NCBI GenBank assembly: GCA_004335835.1
Contig: RWJK01001951.1
Span: 112,771-176,770 of the forward strand
Direction of reading: 5' to 3'
Length of the DNA: 64,000 nt
Source: Scenedesmus sp. ARA3
Lineage: Eukaryota > Chlorophyta > Chlorophyceae > Sphaeropleales > Scenedesmaceae
Shown in pieces: positions 22,726-33,700 of the stretch. Within the stretch, counting starts at the first letter, position 1. Each line of letters starts with the position of its first letter. The notes under the pieces are model-generated. The model was not told where the DNA came from, did no database searches, and saw nothing but the letters and a program-made list of their open reading frames with translations. A program made the translations under genes and the position numbers.

Positions 22726-25700
22726 TCAGTCAGCATCACAATCATGAAGCTGATCAGCTTCTGCTGGCCTCACCAGCAGCTCCATCACCAGCGGCATCTG
22801 CTGCTCAGCAAACATTCCCACTAGCTGCTCTGCTGCTGCTTGCGCCACAGCTTCCCAGCCGTACGGCACCGGCTGCTGCTGCAGACACTGCTGCCTGCAC
22901 TGCTCATGAACAGCCTGCTCATAGTCGTGCATTAGCAGCACAACAATCGGCTGCAGCTGGCGCTCACTCAACTGGCATATGTGGCCTGCGGTGCTGCTGT
23001 GTGCACTCCAGCTGCCTGCTGCCAGTCCCAGCCCAGCAGCCTGCTGCTGCACCTGCACCATTTCCCTGCCGCTCTGCATCGACAGCTGTGCACCTATGTG
23101 TGCTAGGCCAGCAGTTGGTTGCTGCTCGTAGTCTGCCAGTCGCTGCTGCAGCTGTGCACATGCCTGCTGAACCTTGGCAGCAGCCTGCAAGGATGCCACA
23201 AAACACACGACACAGCATCAATGACCCCTGCTGTGGCTCTAGGTAACAGCGACAAAAGGCGACAGCAACTCTGACAACTACATGGAACACACATGCTCAC
23301 AGCGCTGCAGTAGTAACTTCATCGCATGTCTTGACAGAGCTTGACCGTGGCAACGCTACACAGCTGACTGCCGCTCGAAAGCATCTGCGAGCAGGCCAAA
23401 CATGGTGGCAAGCTGCAAGCTCACCTGCAGCCCGCCGCTGTGCAGCTCCTGCAGGCCAATGCCCAGCACCAGCTGCAGCACTGCATCCTGCACCTGCCGC
23501 TGGTCTATTGCAGCAGCAAGCTGTGCTGTCGGGCTGGCTGTGGCGTCCACACTGCCAGGCATGAGTGCCAGGTCAGTGCTGCCTTCACCGGCCCAGCCTC
23601 CAGGGGAGGCGGGGCGCAGCACTGCCAGCTGCTGCCCCTGCTGCTGCTCAGCGGCAGCAGCACCTGTGCCTGCGGTGGCTGCTGCTGTCTCCGATGGCAA
23701 GGGCACAAACAGATCGTTGTGCCTGACGTGTGTCCACTGCTCAGGCTGGCTGTCTGAGCTGCACGCATCACCTGCTGCACTGTGAGGCCCCATGCCTGTG
23801 ATGGCAAATGGTGAGGCTGCTGCGCCTCGCCCACCCAGCAGCCTGCTAGGGGAAGCAGCAGCTTCAGTGTGCTGCAAACCAGGACAACAGGCAGCGCGTG
23901 ACACGCAACATCTGGTTTGTTCCATGCCGTGTGGTGCTAGCTGTCCTGCTGCACCAATCAGTCCCACGCGGCACATGCATGTCCATACAACAACCCAGTG
24001 ACAATGCTGTCGGTGCATGTACCAGTGCAGAAACATGGCAGGAATACCCCAAACAGCAAACATGCACTTATCCCATGCTCACCTGGCCTCTGAACTTCTT
24101 GGCGAGGGTGTCCAGCTTCAGCGCCAGCGACAGCAGCAGGGCCGTGTCATCACTCGCATCCAGCATCTGCTGCAAGCGCCCAGAAGGAGCCGCAGCAACC
24201 ACAGCCTCTGATACACCCACAGCTGCGTCACCAGCAGTGCCTGGGCCTGCTGCTGCTGCTGCTGCTGCACCAGCGCCAGCACCCTGTTGTGACGAGTGCA
24301 GGTGGCTGCTCAATGGGTGCAGCACAACACTGTTTGCTGCTGCGCGGCCATCCTGCGCAAACGCTGCTGCACTGCTTTCTATGAAGTCAAGGGCTGGCTG
24401 CCGCTGTACACCTGCTAGTGCAGAGTCACCTGCTGCTGTGCTGCTGGCATACGCAACGTCCTGCGGCTGGATTGCCTCCTCAACCGTGCTGATGCTGTTG
24501 GCTGTTGCCGTGCTCCAGTTGGGAGACCCAGGTCCTGTGAATGCCAGCCTGGCCAGCCACGGGTTGCTGGGCACCGCGCCAGTGGGAGTGCCAACCCTGC
24601 CAGCGTCAAGATCAGCAGCCGCTGTGCCCACTTCTGCGCTGGTAGCTGCCTCCTCACACGATGCCGCAGCAGCGACAGCAGCAGCTGCAGCTGCAGCAGC
24701 GGTGGCAGCTGCAGCAACTGCGGGTGAGCAGGCTGACTCCTCCTCACTGGCTTCGCTTGTGCAGCCTGAGTCCAACAGCTGTAGCAGCGGCGTCCTTGCG
24801 CGCAGGCTGCCCCTGTTGCCGCTGCTGCTGATGTGCTCTGCTGGCTCTGGCAGCCCTGGATCTGGCAGTACCGCTGTGGCTGTACAGGCTGCTGCTACTG
24901 CGGCTGCTGCATCACTGGCTGAGGTTGAGCCCGCGCTGCGGTCACCCACGTTGCCAGCTAAGGCAGCAGGCTCCCCAGGGTTCACTGCTGCTGCTGCTGC
25001 TGCTGGTGCTGCAATGTCTGCTCGCTGCGCTTGCAGTGAGGCCATGGCTGCCTCCAGCTGCGCAGCTGTGCTTGTGTCGCCTGTGCCAGCCTGCTGGATG
25101 CGCTGTGATATCTGCTTGATCCACTCCCTGGTAGATGTGGCTGCAGCATCGCCCTGCTCCGCAGGCAGGGCAGCTGAGCTTGCTGCATCTTCCAGGCTTG
25201 GTGCCACCGCCGCCGCAAAACCAGGGTTGGCAAGAGCACTGCCGCTGCCGACACCAGGCAATTGACTGATGCTTGCCTCCGGACTGCATACTGAACTTGC
25301 ACCAGTTGCGCTGATGGCTCTGCTACCTCTCTGTGACTGCTGCCTGCTGCTGGCAGCACTGCTGCCAAGGCTCTGCAGGGTGCTGCGCAGGCTCTGCAGC
25401 TTCAGCAACGCCTTCTCCACTTGCGCCAGGCCAGGCGAGCCACCCCCTGAGCTGGACAAGCTGTGCTGCGCCGCCTGCAGGGCATCCGCTGCAGGTTCAA
25501 CTGCCAGCTGTGTAGAGATCGCTGCTGTGCCTGCTGCTGCCAGGTCACCTTCAGCCTGATACAGTTCGTTAAGCTGCAGTGACATGCTGGGTGCTGCAAC
25601 AGCAGGCGCGTCAGCATCGCAGCAGCTTTGCTGCTGCTGTCCATATACTGCAGTGTGTTGCTGCATGTCTGGTGGCGCATCTGCTTCTGCACCCGCTGCA

Positions 25701-28700
25701 GCAGCCTGCTCTGCTGCACAGGTGGCTGATGAGAGCTGCTTCAAGGAGGCCAACAGTTGGTAGCTGTGCTCTGTGCTGGCTGCCATGTCCTGCTCCTGCT
25801 GCTGCAACTCAACACAATCGTGCTGCTGCTGGTTGAGCTGGGCGCTGCCGACAAAGAAAGCACCTCCTGCGCTGCAGCTCACAATAGCGTCACTTGTCTC
25901 TGTCGGCTGCCCTGCCGTTTCTACTGCTCTTGGCCCCCTGCTGTCCTCTGACAGCAGCCGCAGGGAGTCAAGCAGCTGGTAGCTCTCTGTTATTGTGTCA
26001 GGCGACGCGACAACCTCATGCTGCTGCTGTTGCTGGGCCTCCCGCTGCTGGTGGCCTGCCTCTGAGCCTGGGCTGCTGAGCAGGTCTGCCAGGCTTGCAG
26101 CTTCATAGCCAGCTGCGGCGCCTCCAGCAGCAGCGGCAGCAGCAGGCACAGCACCACCAAGAGACACCTCCTGTGCGCCATCCTCACTTCTGCCATCCAC
26201 AGCAGCGCCACCTGCACTGCTGCCCCTCCCTCCGCCACTGGTCTGGCGGCTGAGGGTCTCCAGCAGGCCCTGCACACGCGCCCCGACATTGCGCAGCACT
26301 TCCAGGCTGCTGCCATGGTCGCGGGCACTCCTGCTGCTCTGCCTGCTGCAGGACCTGTCAGCCGACTTGAAGCTGCGCCTGCTGGGGCTGGCGCTGTATG
26401 GTGGAGGGCTAGCAGTGTCGCTGAAGGCGACGTCATGCGCAGCTGCAGGTGACTGCACTGCAGCGCCTGCTGCGGCTGCTGGGGTGCCTGTTGCCAGCTC
26501 CAGGTGCTCTGTGCTGGGCAGCTGCCACCGCTGCCGCGCCCTGCGTGCTTGCTGCCCATCAGCGCTCACGCTGAAGACGCTTACACTGCCGTCCTCATCT
26601 TGCTGCTGCCCTGGCATTGCCGCAGGAGTCGGGGCTGCGCCAGCTGCTTCAGGGTGGCCTGCAGCTGCCAGCAGGCAAGCAGGGGTGAGGCCAGGCTGTG
26701 CACTGGTGTCCACCTCGCCGGCTGCTGCAGCTACAACTGCCTGGCTGCGTTCTGCTGCAGCAGCATTTACTTCCGCCTCTGCTGCTGCACCTGCAGCGGC
26801 AGCCGCGTGCATCCTTTGTGGGATGCAGTCCTCTGGAAGCAAGGCACAGCTGTGCTCCGCAGCTGCACTTCGTGCTGGACTTGATGCACGAGCATCGTGT
26901 TCTGTTACTGCTGTCCGCAGCAATCGCGCATCAGTGTGCGATACGTGTGCAGGGCCATAACTCTGCTGCTGCTGCTGCCGCTGCAGCTGCTCATGCTGCT
27001 GCTGCTGCTCCCACAGCTGCTGCTGAGCCTGTTGCTGCAGGTGCGGCTGCGGCCACCATGCCTGCTGCTGTGCACCACCTCCAAGGGGCACACCTGCGCC
27101 CCCAGGTGCTGCACCTGCCATGCTGTCCAGCGGGCCTCCACCTGCTGCTGCTGCTGCAGCAGCAGCTGCAGCCAGCATAGCTTCTGTGCCTGCTGCTGCA
27201 AACGCTGCTGCACCCGCTGCATCTGCTCTCAGAGGCGAGGCCAGGGGGCTGCCTGACACAATGCCCAGCTCCACCCTGCCGTGCACATGGTGGTTCACAT
27301 CCAGCCGCGCCGCACCCATGCCAGCAGCACCTGCTGCCAGCATCGCCAGCCCATGCTGCTGCTGGTTTTGGTCCATCATCTGCAGCGCATCGCTTGGGTA
27401 GAACGGCCCGGTGCCTGCCGCTGAGTGGGGTGAGCCGGGCACGCCCCCGGCCATGCCAAAGGGGCGCGCGTACACGCCTGACAGCGGCGACTGCACTGTG
27501 TAGGTCTGGTGCGCTGGGCCACATGTCTCGCAGGTCTGGGAGGCTGCGTCGGCAGATGCCTGCAACCTGCACAGACACAACAGCAGCATTGCCGTTGTGT
27601 TGACAGGCATTCGGCAAAGAAGCTTATGAACACAGCAAAGCGAACCACATGCACACAAGCAGCCTCATGCAGAGCCGGTGGCTGCGCTTAGCAAGCTTTG
27701 CAGGCAAACCACGATGTTGCCGGTTTCATGCATAGCTTGTACGCTGATTCACCCATGCGGGCTGCCACAATCTGCCTTGCCGCCAGCTGCGTCAAAGTCC
27801 AGCTGCCGCCGTGCTGGGCTCTGGTCAGCGCCTGCCTCGCGTGCAGCGTCGCCCTGGCTGTGCGCAAGCTGCGGGGACGCTGGGGTTGGCGTGGGCCGCC
27901 GCGGCGGTGATGGCGGTGCAAACACTTGGATGCCGTAGTCCAGCACTGCACCGGCTGGCACCGCTGGCCGTGCAAACCTGCACTGTTTGGCGCTGCAGAG
28001 CAAGCAACAATGTCCAATGGTGAGACAGTGGTGTGAGCTGTGTTTTGTAAGCAGGTGCTGTTGCTCAAGACTTGTTGCTGTCACATCTCTGGCAGTGCAA
28101 TGATGTCTTCACTTTGGCACACTGGCTGCCACAGGTCTGTCACTGCATTTGTCGCAGAGCCTACCTGTCACTGCGCGAGCCAGGTGTCTGCCGGAGTAGC
28201 ACACTGCCAGGTTGCCGTGTCCGCTCCTTTGCAGTGCTGCCTTTGCCGCTGCGCCTGCCGCTGCCACTAAACCCGCCGCCACCAGCGGCGGATGGTGTGC
28301 CTGGCGCAGCCGGAGCAGCTGCTTCTGCCGGCTTTGGAGGGTCTGGCAGTGCAGAGAACTTCGCCAGGGCTGCAGCTGCAGCTGTCCTTACGGCAGCAAT
28401 CTTGTCATATCTAGCGTCTTCCAGCACCTGCAGGCAGTGCACATCAGGACTGCTGGTGTAACATGCGTTGCCTTCCAGCATCATCATTACTGGTACAGTC
28501 TGCACACGTCATAAAGAAGACCGCCAGGCTACGAGTCTTGTGCATGCAGAGATCCAGTCAAGCATCACATGGTGCTGGGCACACCCTCTCAACAGCCTCA
28601 CCTGTACTGCTTGTGGCTTGCGCATCACCAGCACCCGCAGCGCGGGTGTGGTGTGCAGCAGCCGGCGCTCCGGCTCACCAGCAGCTTCTGCATCCTCGTC

Positions 28701-30440
28701 AGCTGCAGCAAGCCCCATCACACATGCCGCTAGCACTGCCAGTGTTTGCACAGAGTCCCGCCGCACCTGCACATGTCACAAGTTGAGCAGCAAGCACATG
28801 CAGGCAGCTTAGTACGCCAGCTGAGGCATCAGCTCCTGCCACGGTTTGATGATATTTGCGCAGCAGTGCGTGCTTGCTGTTGATGAGGCACCTCTCCACA
28901 GGGCTTGTGCCCTACAGGCTGCCAGGCGTGGAAGCAAAGCAGCAGTGCCTCTGGCTTAGCTGCAGATGCCTCTACTTCCTGCTGTGACGCACCTGCCACA
29001 CGTCCTTTGCAACTGCGCCTTTGAGGCACAGCAGCAGCACGCGTTTGATGCAGTCTTTGCCTGCACCTGCACCCAGCACGTCCAAGCACGTGCACACAGG
29101 CAGCAGCACGCCTGGCACGCGCTGTGCAAGGGTACCTGCGGCATGGCAGGCACAGCAACCAGGGTATTGCCGCACTTGTCACATGCATCATGTACAACAG
29201 CTCTTACTCTGGTTGTCGATGGCACTGCTGCTATGCTATTCAGGATCGATGGTGAAGTTTCCGCTGTCCAGGTCTGTACATTGTAGTCGACTTTGCTTGC
29301 GCAGTGGAGAGAACAGCCTGCCCAGAACTGTCATGCGACTAGCTGTGCTGCAGCTGCTTTTGCATTCAGGACATGGTGAAGCACAGGTGCTGCATGCACT
29401 CACCCATGCTTAGCAGCTGCACCATGAGCTCCAGGCTCATACGCATGGCCTCCACTGCGTGCTCCAGCTGCTGTGCGTATGCTTTGAGCACCTCCAGCAG
29501 CGCCAGCAGCACTTCGCTGCCAGCAGCAACACGCGCCTGCTCAGGGTCCCTGGCGGTTGGCAGAACAACAGCAGCAGCGTCAACAGCCAACACAAGCCTT
29601 GCACTACTGGCATCTGAGTTGCCTTACGTCAACTGCTGGCAACTAAGCAGTCAGCTGCTGCATCACGCACGCTTAAGTGAACACTACCTGCTAGGAATTT
29701 GTGCTGTGTGATGTGCCTGACCCACATACCTATATGTGCTCCTGATGACAGGAAACAACAGCACCTCGCAGAGCGTGCCTGCTGTGTCAACGTTTCCGCC
29801 AGACCGCCTGTGGGTGACGGCATAACTGCCTTCAGACGGCTCATGCAGCAGCTTTGCTAAGCAGCTGGCCAAAAGAGCGGCCAGAGCGCTGATGCAGTTT
29901 GCATCATTGCGGTTCTTGGCCAACACTTTGAACCCCTGCATAACACAACGCAGTGCCAGTGTGCTGTTACACGTCACCAGGATGGCTATGCGCACATGCT
30001 GCTGCTTGTGCAGGTCTAAGATGCTGGGCTGTGCGCATGCGCTGCCGGCACACTCTTAGATTTCACGGACATCGCTGGCTTACCTGCTTTGTCAAGAAGG
30101 GCAGCAGCGCGGGCAGCTGTGCCTTGGTGGTGCACTTGAGGATGCAGTATTCTGCTAGCTGCAGCCGGAGCTTCACAGCATTCCTGGAGCATGTGTCCAG
30201 ACCTGCAGGTGGTGTGTTGTGTCAAGGTGCTGTGTGCAGTTGCAGCAACTTTGACAGCTAAAAGGGGCACCTGACGTTCCCACCTGACAGCAGCTCCTGC
30301 AATGCACTCTTAACGTGCCCCCCGCTCTTCAGCTCCTGCTGCAACAGCAGTCGAGCACCTCCCACTGATTGTTGCTCAAGATCTCGACATTCTAACCCAG
30401 CTAGCTCAAATCGGAGGCGCTGTCTGGTTGCTTGCTCCAT
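22726..30440 (-). CDS. Large HEAT-repeat protein, TORTIFOLIA1/SPIRAL2-like (tentative)
   Basis: Eleven exons in transcript order: 30440-30284, 30202-30084, 29935-29730, 29549-29404, 29135-28993, 28766-28602, 28427-28165, 27977-27753, 27566-24083, 23871-23425 and 23184-22726. Phases agree throughout, giving 1,937 residues. The first ~360 residues are helical HEAT/ARM-like units, for example the helix in VRRDSVQTLAVLAACVMG and the unit VLEDARYDKIAAVRTAAAAA. The latter resembles the (R/C)(F/Y)DKxKxVR unit that closes the TOG-like HEAT array of plant TORTIFOLIA1/SPIRAL2 microtubule proteins. The other ~1,500 residues, mostly one 3.5-kb exon, are Ala/Gln/Ser-rich and low-complexity. Predicted helical segments such as LALKLDTLAKKFRGQ and a Gln-rich coiled end follow. 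A microtubule-associated role is an inference from the N-terminus. Another HEAT-repeat scaffold is possible. The gene starts 303 bp downstream of the sorting-nexin stop on the same strand. Confidence 0.65.
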
Positions 30441-30743
30441 GCTGCAGTACTACTGTGCTGCCCTGCTCGCCCACGAGTTATGCTTGCGTTCACTCATCAA
30501 GCACAAATAATCAAGCAGTTCGAAGTTATCTGTCCTCGTTGTTCTCGAGTCGAGTCATGAAATACAGGTTGTGGTTGCCAGGCGTATTCAACAACTCGAA
30601 TTTGTCGAAGGCTCGCCAAACACTCCGAAAATAAAATTGTGCATGATACCACGGTGCAATTGATTTGCCAACACCTTACGCACTGCACCGCAGTGCGAGG
30701 CTTTTTGAATCAAACCCCAACAGAACCGCATGACCGACTTGAA
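30441..30743. other. Short intergenic spacer between two minus-strand genes
   Basis: Only 303 bp separate the sorting-nexin stop from the ATG of the HEAT-repeat gene. It must contain the 3' UTR of one and the promoter and 5' UTR of the other, unless they overlap. It is more AT-rich than its neighbours. I see no clear TATA box or TGTAA. Confidence 0.7.
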
Positions 30744-33700
30744 TCAGGCAACAGATGCCTGGTGCATGGCCCGCACCGTTCCCTTGATCTCGGGGAACAT
30801 GGCTACAAGCACGGTCTCTACTAAGGTCAGCCCCAGGTGGTACATCAACGTCTTGCTCTGCATCATGCCATGGATGTCCCCCAAGCACTTCATGTAGGCG
30901 TTCTTGCCCAGCAGTGCCAGCAGCGGGGACGGCACAGTAGACGCGATCAGCCGCTGCCGCAGCTGCTCAGCCACCTCGTCGCAGTCTGCAGGTGGCGTCC
31001 AATCCAGGAAGTGCTCCGCGGTGATGGGCGGGCCCTTCGGCGGTACACTGCCCGCGGCTGCTGCGGCTGCGCGGGCAAACCACACGCCTCCAGGCCACAG
31101 CTGCGCCTGCAGGCGGATGAGGTGTCTGCTGATGCTGTCTTCAGACAAGCCGTTGGCCAGCTTTGTCTGCAGGAACTCGTCGATGGTGCCGCCAGCCACC
31201 AGTGACAGCAGCTGCCGCACCAACGTTATCACTGGCCGCCGCACAAAGCCTTGGTTCTGCAGCTCAAAAGCGCAGCTGACCACCTCATACAGAGGCACAA
31301 TGAGGCCCGTGCTGTCTTGCACGCAGTCCTGCCAGTCTGCTGCATCCTCCTGCCATTGCTGGCAGTCGCTGGTGGCGGCTGGGCTTGCCGGCTGCGCGTT
31401 GACAGCCCTGCTGAACTCACCAGCGCTGGACTTGCTGCTGCTGCTGCCCTGCTGCGGCGCCTTCGTGCCTGGCACTCCACGATCCACGGCTGGAGCACTG
31501 CCATGTGCCTCTTGCTGCTGAACATGCTGCAGCCGCCGCCCCTCTTGCGAAGCTGCAGCGTGAGCACCAGCAGCCTGAGCACCACCAGGGGGCACAGATG
31601 CGCTGAGCGCAGCATGCAACAGCCCCTGCTGTGCTGGCCCAAAGCCTACACGGTCAGATCTACCTACTGCTGCTGGCCTAGCACTAGTATGTATGGCGTC
31701 TAAAACTGCGCTGCTTGCTGCTGCTGACCTGGCTGGCCTGGGCTGCTCAGCCTCCAGCACACCAGAGGCAGCCGGCTTGCTGCCGATGCCCAGCGCGTCG
31801 CCAGTGTTGACAGCAGCTCTTCTCACAGCAGCCGCTGCTGCTGCTGCCGCCGCCACACCAAGCTGGCTGTTGCTGACTGGCATGCTGGTGCTCCGGCTGG
31901 TACCGGCTCCACTTGCCGCATGGTGCACAGCTGCCACTGCTGTGGTGCGCGTAGCGCTCCCTGCTGCCACTGCTGCCGCAGGATGCAAGCAGCTTTCACT
32001 GCATCCCAACAGCTGCTGCTGCCCGTCTACCCCACTGGCAGAGCGTGCTGCGTCCGACTCCTGCTTGCTAAGCTGCCGTGGCGTTCCGGCTGTGCGCTCA
32101 AAGGTTGCGCCCTCCACCACAAGGGAGTGCTCCGGCAACATCTTGTTGGGCACAGGCGGTGAGCTGGGCATCATGAGCACTGCTATGGCCTGCTGCTGAC
32201 TGAAGCTGGTGTCTACGCTGTCAACTGCCTGGAGCAGCTGAGGAGGTTGATCTGTCTGTGCTTGCTGTGCTACATGCGCCGCCCAATCCTGCTGGCTATG
32301 TGCTGTGGCGGGGACCAGAATATGTGCACAATTTCTGCTGCCGCTGCTGCTGCCGCTGCTCTGACCACCGTTGTGCTGAGGGGGTGCCACAGCTGCAACA
32401 ACGATAGCATGCTGCAGCACAGCGTGCGTTGTCTGCGTCATTGCTGTGCTGTGGTCCTGCTGCTGCATCGCACAGGCTTGGCCCATGGCCAGAACACCCT
32501 GCTGTACGGTGTGTGCTTGCTGCGGCTCGCAGGACAAGTAATCGCTGCTATGTGCATTCATTGACATTCCGTGACTTGTCCTCGTCCCTGCATCAGCCCT
32601 CGTGCCAGCCGCTGCTGGCCTGTTCTCTGACAGATACATCTGAGCTGAAGGATTGCTGCTTGAGGTACCTGCGCTACTGCTACCCTGAAGCTCCGCACTG
32701 GGGCGTCCACTTATGCTGCCGCTGCCGCTGCTGCGGCCTACGCTACTGCCGCACACCCTGCCAGTACCCTGTTCTGACGCTGCCTGGTGCTGCGGCTGCG
32801 AGGTGCAACTGCTGCTGCAGCAGCTCCCGTCGCTGACCTGCTGTGAGGGATTGTACCCGCCACCTACGCCCCGCCAGCTGTGCAGGCCAGCTGCGTCGTC
32901 CGAGCGTGAGCGGTGTGCCGACACGTCCACGTCAGCCGCAGGCTTGATGCCCTGCCGCTCATCCGCTGCTGCGGCCATGCTGTACAGCTCGCTCTGCTGC
33001 TCAAGGAACTGCGCGAGCTCCGGGTGGCTGCGCAGGAAGCTGCTGCACAGCAGCGCCTGCAGGTAGCAGTCCAGCTCGTCCCGCCGCTTCATGACAAAGG
33101 GAGCGTCTCGCGCTGTCAGCAGCCGCTTTGGTGGCAGGCTACAGGGCAGCTCCTTGTAATGTGGGGCGTCCTTGAGGCGCTTGTGCAGCGCTTCAAAGTG
33201 CCGGTACCTGCAGGCCCGCAGCACATGTCAGCTTTCAGCGAACCAGGCACTGTCTGCACTTTGTGACATGCGCCCTCATGCTGTCATGCATGCTGGATGG
33301 ACGCATCAGTCAACCAGATGTTGCCACTGCACCGTGGCGCAGCCATGGCTGCTAATTGTAAAGCACCACACGCAGTCCAGGGCGGCTGTGCAGCCCAAAA
33401 CATCAGTGCCCACCTGCGCGTGACGGTCCACTCGCCCCTGTTGTCAGCCACACGCACTTTGTACACGATGCAGTCCTTGCTGTCCAGGCTGAGCATCTCT
33501 GCACTGACAACCTGCGCCCGCAGCTTGCCGTGCGGCCGCGCCAGCAGCGCAGCCGCTGCCGCTGCAGCACCTGGCTGGCTACAGCCTGGCGACCACGGCG
33601 CTCTGCTCAGACCGCACAGTGCTGCAACCACAGGTGAGCGCGCGCTGCTGCTGCTGTTGCCGCTGCTGGCCACTGCTGGTCTCCCAAACATGCTGCCACT

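Noticed and set aside
23898..25265. 455-codon plus-strand open frame
   Set aside because: It is antisense to the Ala/Gln-rich exon of the HEAT-repeat gene. Its composition is what reverse-complemented GCN/CAG codons give.
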